DNA from: Triangularia verruculosa
Taxonomy: Eukaryota; Ascomycota; Sordariomycetes; Sordariales; Podosporaceae
DNA: 64,000 bases
Assembly: GCA_033296885.1 (NCBI GenBank)
Contig: MU863881.1
Span: forward strand, 186,001 to 250,000
Reading direction: 5' to 3'
The notes below the pieces were generated by a model that was not told where the DNA came from, did no database searches, and was given only the letters and a program-made list of their open reading frames with translations. Each line of letters opens with the position of its first letter. Positions within the stretch are counted from its first letter, which is position 1. The position numbers and the translations under genes are program-made. Positions 47,830 to 57,960 of the stretch are shown here, piece after piece.

Positions 47830-49027
47830 CGCGTCTGTCGTTGCGGAAGGCAGGTATTCGGAGGCGCGATCGGTGAACTTAACAACAGATGGCAGACACT
47901 TTCTGGAAGATATACTCGTAGATTAGCTGAGAGCCTAGGGCTTTGTGACCTTCGTAAAGGAACTTACTGGTGGTTTTCTTGGTAGATCGGCTCTCGTGAA
48001 TCATGAACACAGGTAAACAAAAGAGGGCAAGGATTGGCACAAATCTTGGTCATAATAAGACGTTTTGACATGTCCATCAGAGATTTGGAGGACTACAAGA
48101 TTATGCAAGATCCCGCCCGAGGCTCAGATGTTGCAAGGAAACAGCCAGTTAGCATTGCTCTATCTGTTTGTTGCTGTGGGGCATGCTGTAGGCCTCACGT
48201 TGCTGGTGGCCTGGTTGGCGAGAAGAAAGCTCCCGGTCGATCTCTTGCGTTTGCAGCTGAGCTGTCATCCAACCAGCGTACCATGCAGCTTTTGTGCTCC
48301 CGCATTACCAATGCCGATAGCAGCGGATCCCCCGCAACATAGGTCCCTGAATGGAAGCAGGTTCGAGGAATACCTCAATCCACCCGACGGTCTCGGACCA
48401 CTGTGATGTGTCTAAGCCTTGGGACGCTGTCGGGCTTTGAATTTGGACTTCCATGCCTGATCTATCTGGTACAATGTCCGAACCTGGAATCAAGTTGATA
48501 TCTCTGATAGCACTGACTGGGAGGTGCAATGATCCGGGAGTAAACCACACCATGCAAGTTCGTTTGCTCTTGGGCCGCAACACATGAATTTTGGACCCAT
48601 GATATGGGAGGGGTGTACCCGTGCTACACAGCTGAAATAGAATTGCGAGGGAGAGTCAGACGTTACCAGCACGGTCAAGATTTCATTATGTTGCCCGTCT
48701 TACCATCCTCCAGACGCATATCAACCGAGAAGCAGGGCCCACCAACCATTTTCTAGGTTGTATCAACTATCTTGAGAGACATGTCAACGATATCTGGTAG
48801 ACGCTTGCAGACTATCTCTCGAGACCTTTAAACGAACATTCAAGGGATATAGGTTTTCATTTTATGCATGGTTCAAAGAGTATCATCACAATCATGGCGG
48901 AACAAAGACAGTACCAAAAGACAAGTATTGCGGGTTCTTTGCACTTATTTGATAATATACAGCAACATCATCCCACCCATGGCCCGGCCAAAATCACGTC
49001 CAACCCACGTCCAACTCACGTCCAACT
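47830..49027. other. intergenic stretch upstream of helicase
   Basis: About 1.2 kb. Short frames (for example 48034-48406) show no domain or codon bias. No RNA gene is recognised. Confidence 0.55.
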
Positions 49028-49998
49028 TCAATTCTCATCAACAAGAGTGAAAGACTCATCAACAGGAGCGAAAGACCCATCAACAGGAGCAAAAGTCTCA
49101 TCAGAGGGAAGAAAAGTCGCATCAGCAGCCAGGGCATTAATATTGATCTGCATGGTGCTGCTCCGACCCATAGCACCAGCCTCCATTCCATCATGCTCGA
49201 TCACCCCGTAGCCGGAGAACGGTAGCCACGACAGTCTGTTCAGTCGAAAGCTGTGAACGAGGCTGTAGACGCGATAGTCACCATTGGCAGTCCACCGTCC
49301 AGTCAACCCCGTCCGCATGAACCCGTTGTGGGAAACGGCAATGACGATGCCATCGCCGCGGCCGGTGAGATCATGAATGGCGCGCTGGCCCCGTTCGAGG
49401 ATGCATCGACGGGAGTGGAAATAAGTTCGGGTCGACTTGTCCGGCCAGACCGGGTCAAGGTAGGAGAAGTCAATCCGGTCAAATGTCTTGTCGGCCTGGA
49501 GCTCTTCGACGGGACGGCCTGTGTAGCAGGGCTTTTTGTACATCTCTGTTGAATGGCGTATTAGCACAATTGACGGCCAACCAAAAGAGGGCAGAGAAGA
49601 GCTCTTACCTTGCCACAAAGCGTTGGCCTCAATAGGAACACCCTCATCGTGCAACCAGTCGAGAGCATGAAGTGCCGTCTCCATGCAGCGTCTCATCGGG
49701 CTCACCACGATGCGGTTCACAATGTGGCCACTGAGGATGGTCTGGAGGTGCTCACGAAGCCTCTGGCATTGTGCAATGCCCTCGGGAGTGAGACCCGGAT
49801 CACGGGTATTCTTGTGCTCCTCTGAGAGTCTGTCAGCGCTCCAGCGTGTTGATCATCGGGCGGAGGTTGAGGGTTGATGATCTTACCGTCTAGATTGTGA
49901 AGTGCCTCTGCGGTACGAATCAGAATGAGTGCGGGTGGGAAGATCGTCAACGGCTGGTTGACCCAGTCGCCAGAGGGCTCTCCAGACGGATCAGACAT
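49028..49998 (-). CDS. phosphoglycerate-mutase-like protein lacking catalytic His
   Basis: This belongs to the histidine phosphatase superfamily (phosphoglycerate-mutase fold). Three exons (49998..49887, 49821..49609, 49545..49028) give 280 residues from MSDPSGEPSGDW. The N-terminal strand reads ALILIRTAEALHNLDG: Thr29 occupies the place of the phosphorylated His in the family motif RHG/RHA. The remaining site is kept: NTRDPGLTPEG, SPMRRCMETA with its Arg, and the second His in VAVSHNGF. The enzyme may be inactive, a pseudo-enzyme, or use another route. The C-terminus ends in a repeated heptad-like run (DETFAPVDGSFAPVDESF). The frame is open upstream to 50196, so a longer N-terminus is possible, but the ATG at 49998 aligns with the family start. 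Confidence 0.88.
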
Positions 49999-50416
49999 GA
50001 TGGCTGTGTTAAACGACTGTGGACAACGACTCGTCGAGAGAAGATAGCTGCAGAAGCCTGTGGTTTCTGGTTGTGTGCTCCAAGCAGTCCAGTGAGAGTT
50101 GATGATTGCGAGAAGAACTTGAGACTTGGGGACCGAGTTTTGGGCAGGGGGCTGGGGGCCCTGAGCTCCTTCCTGACTATTGTTTCGAGACGCCACTCAC
50201 CGCTGAGCTCATAAGAGGTGACGAAACTATAGGCAGAGCAGCGGGGTATGGAAGAAACTCCGCTCTTCCACAACACACATTACACCAATAATAAGAGTAA
50301 TAGAGGAGGGCGTGATCAACATGGAAGGTTGTCGTTGCCCCAAGACCTAGAATGAAGGAAGGTGGCCTCTGTGTCGCCGCGACCGGATCTTGTCCTTGAC
50401 CGGGCACTCCGCCTGG

Positions 50417-50450
50417 GAGACTGGGAGCCTGGGAGACTGGGAGCAGGAGC
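50417..50450. repeat. short tandem repeat of GAGACTGGGAGC
   Basis: About two to three imperfect copies of a GGGAGACTGGGAGCNT unit. This is a simple repeat in non-coding sequence. Confidence 0.6.
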
Positions 50451-51044
50451 GGGGGCTGTTTCACTTCCCATGATGCCTGGGGTGGAGGTCATACTTTCCA
50501 GGTTGTAACAGTTCGTCGAAAATGCTCGATCTGGCTTCTCCTTCCCTTGTCATCAGTGGTCATGTCGCCCCCGAGGTTCACGCAAGAGAATTATCCGAAG
50601 ACCTCAAGAACCCAATAGCGGGGACCAATTGCTCCCAAAATGAACGTGTGACCTCGATGGTAAAGAGGGGAGAGCGCAGATTTGGGTCCACATCCTCTTA
50701 ACCTTGCTTGTGCAAGCATGTTCTTTGTTGCTAGAGCTTGTTAACATCACACGATGCCCAAAGATTGAAACCATCGTGGGGCTCGGGAGCTCCAAAGCAA
50801 CGATTCAGTCGCCATCTGAAATCTTACTCCAGATGCAGCAGTCAATATGACCTCTGTAGCTCCCCGATAGACCCTCGTGATAGACTCAAACAACGTCATA
50901 TCAGATGCTGACCTTGTATTTCCTTGTTCGTCTCAAGTATTACTTCCTTTCTTTGACTGTAGGCATGGGGAACGATGAGGATACACGCCAGCTGACCGAC
51001 CGTGATAGTCCTCGCTCCCTGGAGTAGGACGTATCTCTAAGATC

Positions 51045-51050
51045 TATAAA
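51045..51050 (+). promoter_or_regulatory. TATA box for the DPBB gene
   Basis: TATAAA 135 bp upstream of the ATG at 51180, followed by a CT-rich initiator region (CTCTTCTCTACCTCTAC). This is the strongest-looking core promoter in the window and suggests high expression. Confidence 0.6.
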
Positions 51051-51179
51051 TGTAGCTCTTCTCTACCTCTACAGACTCTTACTTTTTCTCCTTCATCACA
51101 CAAAACAACAAAAGCAACTCCCACTTCACTCTCCTCGACATCTCAAATACTCCCATAACAAATTCTCACGATCGCCAAA

Positions 51180-51650
51180 ATGGTCTCCTTCACCACTGTC
51201 GCCACCGGCCTTGTCGCCATCTTTGCTTCCTCCGCCGTGGCTGCCCCTGCCAACACTGCCGTTGCCGCCTCCGGTGACTTCACCCACTACAGTATGTCAA
51301 GTTCCCCGCCTTGTTTCACTTTCTCTCGGACCTTCGTGTCAATCTTAAGTCTATTTACTAACTATTCAACAGGCCCCTCCGTTGGCCTTGGTGCCTGTGG
51401 TCAGGTTCACCAGGACAGCGAGCTCGTCGTTGCCATCAGCTATGCCGACTTTGACCCTCAGACCCCTGCCGGCAACCCCAACAACAACCCCCTGTGTGGT
51501 CGCCGTCTCCGCGCCAGCTTCGAGGGCAAGTCCGTCGACGTCACCGTTGTCGACCGCTGCCCCAGCTGCTCCTCCGGCAGCCTTGATCTCAGCCCAGCTA
51601 CTTTCCAGCAGCTGGCTGACTTGGGCCGTGGTCGCATCCAGGGAACCTAG
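51180..51650 (+). CDS. small secreted double-psi beta-barrel protein (barwin/expansin-like)
   Basis: Two exons (51180..51291, 51373..51650) give 129 residues. The signal peptide is MVSFTTVATGLVAIFASSAV. The mature domain is a single double-psi beta-barrel of the RlpA/barwin/expansin-like type: FTHYSPSVGLGACG, then LCGRRLRASFEG and VTVVDRCPSCSSGSLDLSPA, with four Cys (GACG, PLCG, DRCPSC). Such proteins are abundant secreted fungal proteins, some with protease-inhibitor or wall-loosening activity. There is no CBM. A strong TATA box and CT-rich leader suggest high expression. The function here is not determined. Confidence 0.9.
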   Translation: MVSFTTVATGLVAIFASSAVAAPANTAVAASGDFTHYSMSSSPPCFTFSRTFVSILSLFTNYSTGPSVGLGACGQVHQDSELVVAISYADFDPQTPAGNPNNNPLCGRRLRASFEGKSVDVTVVDRCPSCSSGSLDLSPATFQQLADLGRGRIQGT

Positions 51651-52419
51651 GACTGGATCTAAATCCCCTCCTCCATCTTCCACCAAAGAGGTGATATGGA
51701 TCTTGCTAGCTGGACTTGGTAAAGGCGTGGAAATCATGGCATCTGATTGAGATTTGGAGGCGGAGAATCGGGTGCTATATGGGAACAGGTCATTACAGTT
51801 TGGACTGGCAAGGGATTCATCTGGGCTGGTGGTTGTGGCTGGCCTGGAGCTGGTTACACAGGATAGGAACTGGAATTCCTGTCCTCGATTTTGTTATTGG
51901 GCTTCATAGAAGAGGGATAATACAACAATTCCACTTTCTTCTGCGCTTGAACTGCCTACTCTTAGATGATACCGCCACAACCCAAGTACCTTAACGCCCG
52001 ATGTCTAGAATGACGGGACTAGCATCGTGTGTGCGGGAACCATCTCGCTTCGATATTACATGCAGAAACAGCCCGAGACCATCTCGACCTAATCTACTGC
52101 CTCGGACTTCTGGGAGTTCCCGCTGTTGTGCAAAGCGTGGTCACATTGTGATACCGCGTTGGCTGCTTCTGGCAAAAGGGAACGCCAAAGCGTTGCAGGG
52201 TTCTACCGCCGCCGTGGTTCCAGTTTAGCCCCTCCTGATATTAGCCGTCAGTGATCGGTTGTGTTGTGCTAATGCGAGAGGAGATGAGGTGACCGCTCGC
52301 AATGCTGGCAGATGGGTAGCGCAGTGGCACGTATAAATAGGATCGTCGACTTCGAATCCCGAGCTCAGGTAGTTTTCTTTAGTGACTACTAGTCTGTCGA
52401 CGGAGCATTAGCAACTGTG
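51651..52419. other. intergenic stretch between secreted-protein genes
   Basis: About 770 bp between the DPBB and DUF3237 genes. No ORF of note. The 3' end holds the TATA box of the DUF3237 gene. Confidence 0.55.
52333..52340 (+). promoter_or_regulatory. TATA box for the DUF3237 gene
   Basis: TATAAATA about 87 bp upstream of the ATG at 52420. Confidence 0.55.
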
Positions 52420-52928
52420 ATGTTTCCCCTCTCGAAGCTGTCTTTCGTCAGCGCCCTTGCGGCCACAGCCCTGGCTGCCGATCCAACTCCTCCACCCCTG
52501 ACCTACCTCTTCAGCGTCAACCTTACCTTTGCGGAGCCCATCTCGATTGGTTCTGTGCCCTATGGCACAAGGGATCTGTTGACGATCTCGGGCGGCACAG
52601 CCGTGGGCCCCAAAATCAGCGGTAACAATCCCAGGAAGTTCAGCCGAGCCAGATCTTGTCGCTAACTCCATGGCCAGGAAAGGTAGGAAAGGGTCTTGAC
52701 TGGGGCTTGACCTCTCGTCAAGGTGTCTTCAGTCCTGACGCCCTCTACTCGCTGCACACGAATGACAACGCAACGATCCTGATCTTCGAGAAGGGACATG
52801 CGCCCCATGTGCATATTCTCTTCGAGACGTCAAGCCCAAAGTACGAATGGCTGAACTCGGCTGTCGCGTATGCCACCGGCGGGCCGAACGAGGTAGGAGT
52901 TGGATTGGATGTTTGGCAGGTAGGTTAA
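52420..52928 (+). CDS. secreted DUF3237 protein
   Basis: Two exons (52420..52621, 52678..52928) give 150 residues. The intron of 56 nt has a clean branch point (GCTAACTCC) and a CAG acceptor; without it the frame stops early. A signal peptide (MFPLSKLSFVSALAATALAA) is followed by the DUF3237 start LTYLFSVNLTFAEPISIGSV, then YGTRDLLTISGGTAVGPKIS, GLDWGLTSRQGVFSPDALYS and the final GVGLDVWQVG. DUF3237 is a small beta-barrel domain of unknown chemistry; bacterial members are cytosolic, while this fungal one is secreted. A second intron at the last codons (CAG|GTAGGT, 52919) cannot be excluded. Confidence 0.85.
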
Positions 52929-53928
52929 CTCAGATTTCTCGGTATTTTCGCTTAGATTAGGTATAAGGGCTTGAGGAGGAAGTCGAAGCTAATGCGAGAG
53001 ACTGTGGTAGATCGGTGCATAGGTAGATCGACAGCTGCGTGGCCATTTGGTAACTGTCCCGTCAGTACCGTATCTATGGGATCATACGCTATGTTAGGCG
53101 GTTAGATAACTAGGCGGGAGGCCGGGGTCGCGGGAACCTTACAAACTGGCCCCTCACGGAGCTCTGCCTGTACCTACCCACAGGAGCGGTAACGGAATGT
53201 ATTGTGTGATTTATTTGGACTGCTGGTTGACACTGGAAGTTCACCATATGGTACCCTAGGTGCCTAGGGTACCGACAAGGCGCATCGGTGTTGGCAGGCA
53301 AAAGGCCCTGGAAGTGAATGGCAGGGTGGGTAAAGCCCTGATGCTCCTTCCCCTTGCTAGAAGGACCAGGTTGCCAAGTGCAGTCAGAGGCGTACCTTGG
53401 TTGACACGTTGATGGCAATTTCAACTCCGCCAACCTTGCCCGCTATGAGACTGGGCTTCGTCCGGTCAGTCCGTTTAGACAAGCCTCCTTTGACTCTTCC
53501 GTATATATATCGTCTCGCCTCAAGGATTTGTTTCTGCCGCCGAAGCCAAGCTTTCGCTGCGTGTCGGCCGCCATCCTGCTGGATGGAATGTCCCGTTGTA
53601 AGAACTATCCTTTAGTCTTGGTGCCTGAAGTATCTTCAACTATGTCCCTGGGTATTTGCTAATTACAGGTCGTTATTTTAGTTCTAGTAGCCTCTTTACC
53701 CTAACCTAATCCCTCTTCTCTACCTATTCGACCTCAATTGACATAACATCCGCCTCGGCGCACTGGACAACGCGTTTGGCACTTTGACTGTCGACTTCCA
53801 CCGCGAACTGAACGCCCCATCTAGCTCCACCGATGGTCAAACGCGTAGTCCGTGTACTACTGAACTCGAGCGATGAAACCAGGTAGGTACTTCCCCTGTC
53901 GTATCGCTGGCTTCGGTACTGTCTCCAG
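52929..53928. other. convergent intergenic stretch with palindrome
   Basis: About 1 kb between the DUF3237 gene (+) and the tail-anchored protein gene (-). It holds a perfect 11-bp-arm inverted repeat at 53250-53273. No gene is seen. Confidence 0.55.
53250..53273. repeat. perfect inverted repeat, 11-bp arms
   Basis: GGTACCCTAGG-TG-CCTAGGGTACC, a perfect hairpin with a two-base spacer, in the 3' intergenic space. It resembles the AGGTACCT/CCTAGGT-type motifs scattered elsewhere in the window. Confidence 0.85.
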
Positions 53929-54300
53929 TCAAAAATGCTTCCTCCATAGCATCCACCCGCCAAATAGCGCGAGACACGTCCCGACAAAGAGAGCGAGCTC
54001 TTTCTGTTGCTGCTTCCGCCTCCTTTCCATCGACTGCCGATAAAATTCCTCTGCCGCGATCGATAGCTCCTCCATCCTCTCCTCCGATAACGGCCCCCGC
54101 TGAAGAATCCGCTCGATAGCTTGGCGGACCCGCTCGGCCGTTGCTTCGGCTTCCAGGCGCTGCTGTTGTTCGGCTTCAAGTTCGGCGGTTATGGAGACCG
54201 TCGCTGACTGCTTCGGCCCGCTGGACGACGAGCCAAGATCGGTTGGGTGGGACCTCTCCAGGCCGAGAGGACCAGGTGGTCGTCGGGTCGGGCGTTCCAT
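53929..54300 (-). CDS. tail-anchored coiled-coil membrane protein
   Basis: Single exon of 123 residues starting MERPTRRPPGPLGLERSHPT. Residues about 45-100 form a charged helical region rich in Glu, Gln and Arg (AELEAEQQQRLEAEATAERV, then MEELSIAAEEFYRQSMERRRK), followed by a hydrophobic helix (LALFVGTCLALFGGWMLW) and a short basic end, RKHF. There is no signal peptide, so the topology is that of a tail-anchored protein of the ER, mitochondrial outer membrane or peroxisome; the short basic tail fits mitochondria. Function unknown. Confidence 0.72.
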   Translation of the reverse strand: MERPTRRPPGPLGLERSHPTDLGSSSSGPKQSATVSITAELEAEQQQRLEAEATAERVRQAIERILQRGPLSEERMEELSIAAEEFYRQSMERRRKQQQKELALFVGTCLALFGGWMLWRKHF

Positions 54301-54881
54301 GGTGGACAATCGCTTGCCGACACTTGGACAACTATTCTGCAGAATGAAGCTTTCTGGTAGGGAACAGAATGAGAGGCGGTGGAATTGACTTGACTGTCAA
54401 GCTGGTATGGAACGTGGTTCAGCTCAGGGTTGGTATGAACTAGGAGGCACCGCCCCATCGAGCACAGCCACCATGCTTACAAGTGATACTACACTAACAC
54501 CCAGACGCGAGCAAATGGGCGACCATTGCTAGCCCTATACCAGAGTCACTTACCACCTCTCTGGCTGCCTCCGGACACCACCACCTCGAATTGGTCACTT
54601 ATTCGGGATCATGACAAGAAGGACTCTTCAAGGGTAGAATAATGGCTTGTACATCCTCGCTCTGCAAGGAATCTAGCATTTCTACTCGTGTCTCTGTCCC
54701 GCAGCTACTAACATCTAAGGTACGCAACATACCTAGATTTCCTCCATGTACCCATAACTAAACCAAACCGCAAATGAATACACCGTCTAAATAAAAGCCA
54801 ATGCGAGCAATTCAAGACCCTCCAGTTCTCTGACATAATCAAAACGATCCGGCTTTGCGACAACAGCTAGTGTGAGCCCAT
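54301..54881. other. intergenic stretch between two minus-strand genes
   Basis: Promoter side of the tail-anchored gene and 3' flank of the Ser/Ala-rich gene. No gene is seen. Confidence 0.5.
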
Positions 54882-55454
54882 TTACCGGCGAGTGCGGGAA
54901 GAGGAAGAATCCTTCCTGTTGGACTTGTCGCGGGAGCTCTGGGCGGTGCGGCCACGCATAACGAGATCAGAGCCAGCAGCGTTGCGAATTCTCTCTTCCT
55001 CAGCGGCACGCTCGCGTGCTTCCCGTGCCGCGCGCTCTCTGGCAAGCTGGGCTCTCTTCTGGGCAGAAGCCGAGGCGGCGTTGCTCATCATGGAGAAGTC
55101 GGCGGACGAGACACCCTTGCCGCTAGGGCCACCGGAGCTGCTGCCGGGACGAGAGCCGTTTGAGCTTCCGGGGCGGCTGGCAGTACCAGAAGGCCCGGCC
55201 TGAGCTTGGGTATATGCAAGAATGCCACCCGGGCCGTAGTCGCCGAAGCCAGAGGACAAAGTGCTCTGGGTCACGGTGCTCTGGCGAGCAGGGGAGGCAG
55301 TGCGCCCGCCGATGGTGCTGGTGCTGCCGCGCTGGGCGGTGTTGCTGGTGGCGGTGGCCGTGGTTATGGTGCTTCCACGCTGGGCGTCGATGCTGGAGTT
55401 GCGCGAGGGAGCGCGGGGGGCAGGAGAGCTGGTACGACTGGGAGTCCTGGACAT
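54882..55454 (-). CDS. Ser/Ala/Arg-rich hypothetical protein
   Basis: Single exon of 190 residues from the ATG at 55454 (MSRTPSRTSSPAPRAPSRNS). The first 110 residues are Ser/Thr/Gly-rich and probably disordered, with repeated units such as (A)QRGST(I/S)T (two copies) and SRPGSSNGSRPGSSSGG. A basic/acidic helix follows (about 135-165: QKRAQLARERAAREARERAA), then a Ser/Arg/Lys tail. There is no signal peptide or membrane segment. The SP/TP-rich disordered head plus single helix suggests a nuclear or cytoskeletal regulator, but there is no evidence for a specific role. A TATA-like element lies about 145 bp upstream. Confidence 0.7.
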   Translation of the reverse strand: MSRTPSRTSSPAPRAPSRNSSIDAQRGSTITTATATSNTAQRGSTSTIGGRTASPARQSTVTQSTLSSGFGDYGPGGILAYTQAQAGPSGTASRPGSSNGSRPGSSSGGPSGKGVSSADFSMMSNAASASAQKRAQLARERAAREARERAAEEERIRNAAGSDLVMRGRTAQSSRDKSNRKDSSSSRTRR

Positions 55455-55596
55455 CTTCAAGGTGGCTTCCAATGTATATCACAAAAGAAATGAAGTTGAA
55501 GTGTTGTGTTCAAGTTTTCAGTACCGGACTGAATGAATGTGAATGCTGGGCTGAGTGCTGATGAGAACGACACCATGTTGATGCAGACATAATGCC

Positions 55597-55604
55597 TTCT
55601 TATA
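55597..55604 (-). promoter_or_regulatory. TATA-like box for the Ser/Ala-rich gene
   Basis: TATAAGAA on the minus strand, about 145 bp upstream of the ATG at 55454. Confidence 0.35.
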
Positions 55605-56301
55605 CCATGATACCTTCCTATCTTTTCTCACTAGGTGTATTAACAGTTATTTTTGGCATCTCTCCAGCCCTGGAGTTATTCACGGCGTTGTAGGTCTGTT
55701 GGTATCGAGTGTCTTCTCCTATGGTCCTCACCGGGCCAGAAACAGGTGTGAAAAAGCCATCACATACGTCCCGCTGCTTCCAACAGTAAACGCGCGTTAC
55801 AGAGATGGTGTTGAAAATATGGCGGACTTGGCTGAATCTGGAGATAACTTCTTCTGCCATGCCACTATTGGGGGCGCGGGTGATTTCCAAGCAGTGCATA
55901 AGTTTCGTCGGCACATTCGGCAGCATGTTTCAGAAATCTATCTGAACACGGATCGACGACCCGACAAGGCCTCGAACCAAGTTGTTGGGACCCGTTTTGG
56001 CGATGTTGACCATTCTCAGCCCGGCATCACGCGTGCAGTTATCCATCTTTCTGACGGCGGCACAGTCTTGGGGTGGGTTGCAAGCACAGCCCCAATAAAA
56101 CGGCGCCAAACCTCGGCGCCTGCCTGAACGCTTCCAACACCAACCAACCTCGACATGTTGGATGTTGGTTCGACCGAAAAACTTCATTTAATCGCAGATT
56201 CAAGCCGAAAACGGACCTTCAATCCCACATTTTTCTGATACCAGATCTTTTGCTGGCACCCTTCTTTGGATCCTTAGTCATTCCTTTTCCCGGCCCACAG
56301 C
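55605..56301. other. divergent promoter region
   Basis: Between the Ser/Ala-rich gene (-) and the kinase-like gene (+). An open frame at 55699-56127 lacks a recognisable domain and is treated as chance. Confidence 0.5.
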
Positions 56302-57960
56302 ATGTCCGAACAGGAGCCACCTTTGGACGCCAAACGCGTCGATCTCAGATCGCGTGAATATGGCATGTTTACGGACGAGGAGGTGGACAAGCTCCAAGAC
56401 AAAATTGCCTTCGACAGTGTGAACGAAAAGCTCCAGGATCCCCAAGTTCGCGCAGAGATTGTCCGCCTAGTCAAGAAGTACCATGGTGGGAAAGGCGGCA
56501 CATGGCATACTGCTCGCCGCGGGAGCTACAATGGTGTGTTCGTTGTCAAGTTTGACGAGCCCGGAAGTTATGGCATGATGCGCATCCCTCTTCCGCGCTA
56601 CAGCCTGGCTCTCAGAGAAGAGAAGCTGCGTGCCGAAGTCGCCATCATGCGCTATGTCGAAGCTAACACCACGATCCCCGTTTCCCACGTCTACCATATG
56701 GGCATGGCCGAGCAGAACCCAACCGGTTTGGGACCTTTCATCATCATGGACTACTTTCCCGACACGATTAATCTTTCGGATCTGCTCAAGGACCCAGCCG
56801 TGCCTTATGACCACGACACTCTTCATCTGGACATGCCCGAGGAGAATCTGGAGAACCTCTACCGCCAGATGGCCAACATTGTCCTCCAGCTAGACCAGTT
56901 CAGCATGCCCGAAAGCGGTTCCCTCTGCCACTCCGATGGTGAATACACTGTCTCCTCTCGAATGCTGCCCCAGACCCTCATCGACGTCATCACCTGCGGC
57001 GGCTGTCCTGAATCCGTGCTCGGACCCCCCAACCGCGTTCTCAACACCTCCCACGAGGTCTACCAGTACTACGCCGACCTCCACATGGCCCAGTTCATCT
57101 TCCAGCGCAACGACGCGGTAGAATCCGAAGACGACGCCAGAGACAAGTACATGGCTCGTCACCTCTTCCGACGGGCGGCATACATGAACCTGCTCCCGTT
57201 CCCCAGCTACACCGGTCGCCGAGACCACATCACCCCGACCCCGGAAACCTTCAAACTGATATGTGATGACCTGACCCCTTCCAACGTGCTCGTCGACCCC
57301 AAAACCGGTGACGTGGTAGCGGTGGTGGACTGGGAGTTTGCCTGGTTCGGACCGAGATCAATGGCGTCCGACCCGCCTTGGTGGCTTCTGCTGCAGAAGC
57401 CGCAGTACTGGAGGGAGGATATACCGGGCGGATTGGAGGACTGGGCGGCGAGATACCCCAAGTACCTCGACATCTTTCTCAGAGCGTTGGAGAAAGAGGA
57501 ACAAAAGCTGTCGGCTGGGCCTTCCACTGGGGTCCCTTCTCTCGGGGCGGATCTTGAAGGCCACGAGGTCCCGGAGCCCGGGCCCGTCGCGGAGTGGCTG
57601 GACAAGCTTCGAATCCAAGATGAGAACGTCGCTTTCAAATGTCCAAAGGAACCGCCGCTGTCTGCGAGAATGAGGAGAAACTGGGAAGATGGAAGCTTCT
57701 GGATCAATTACGCCACGCGTAGGTCGTATGGCTTTGATCCGGTCTACTGGAAGTATATCGACGAGAGGCTGTTTGGGCAGAACCCAAATGGGGGCTATGA
57801 GAGGAGGGCCGGGTCCATGACGACGGAGGCGAGGGAACTGATGGAGATGGTGGTCATGGATAAAATGGAGGAGATGAACGGGGAGAGAAAGGTTGTCGAG
57901 TGGTTCACGGACGAGGCGAGGGCGCATTTGGCTAGGGTCTTGGGGTACGGGCAGTTGTGA
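56302..57960 (+). CDS. APH-type phosphotransferase-like protein
   Basis: Single exon of 552 residues, starting MSEQEPPLDAKRVDLRSREY. It has the aminoglycoside-phosphotransferase/choline-kinase fold common in expanded fungal families: a small N-lobe (GSYNGVFVVKFDEP, then EVAIMRYVEANTTIPVSHVY), a hinge region (LGPFIIMDYFP), the Brenner loop CDDLTPSNVLVD (about 321-332; the usual H is C) and the metal motif VVDWEFAWFGP (about 338-348). The C-terminal third is helical and acidic. These fungal APH relatives have unknown small-molecule substrates; drug resistance cannot be inferred. Confidence 0.88.
   Translation: MSEQEPPLDAKRVDLRSREYGMFTDEEVDKLQDKIAFDSVNEKLQDPQVRAEIVRLVKKYHGGKGGTWHTARRGSYNGVFVVKFDEPGSYGMMRIPLPRYSLALREEKLRAEVAIMRYVEANTTIPVSHVYHMGMAEQNPTGLGPFIIMDYFPDTINLSDLLKDPAVPYDHDTLHLDMPEENLENLYRQMANIVLQLDQFSMPESGSLCHSDGEYTVSSRMLPQTLIDVITCGGCPESVLGPPNRVLNTSHEVYQYYADLHMAQFIFQRNDAVESEDDARDKYMARHLFRRAAYMNLLPFPSYTGRRDHITPTPETFKLICDDLTPSNVLVDPKTGDVVAVVDWEFAWFGPRSMASDPPWWLLLQKPQYWREDIPGGLEDWAARYPKYLDIFLRALEKEEQKLSAGPSTGVPSLGADLEGHEVPEPGPVAEWLDKLRIQDENVAFKCPKEPPLSARMRRNWEDGSFWINYATRRSYGFDPVYWKYIDERLFGQNPNGGYERRAGSMTTEARELMEMVVMDKMEEMNGERKVVEWFTDEARAHLARVLGYGQL

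Larger units (their letters stand above)
49999..51179. other. divergent promoter region
   Basis: 1.2 kb between the PGM-like gene (-) and the DPBB gene (+). A GAGACTGGGAGC(CT) repeat (50417-50450) occurs within it. No gene with supporting features is seen. Confidence 0.55.

Noticed and set aside
49999..50196. Longer N-terminus for the PGM-like protein (frame open to 50196)
   Set aside because: The extra 66 residues show low-complexity sequence and do not match the family start; the ATG at 49998 fits better.
55699..56127. 142-codon open frame in a divergent promoter
   Set aside because: No domain and positioned in the likely promoter of the APH-type gene.
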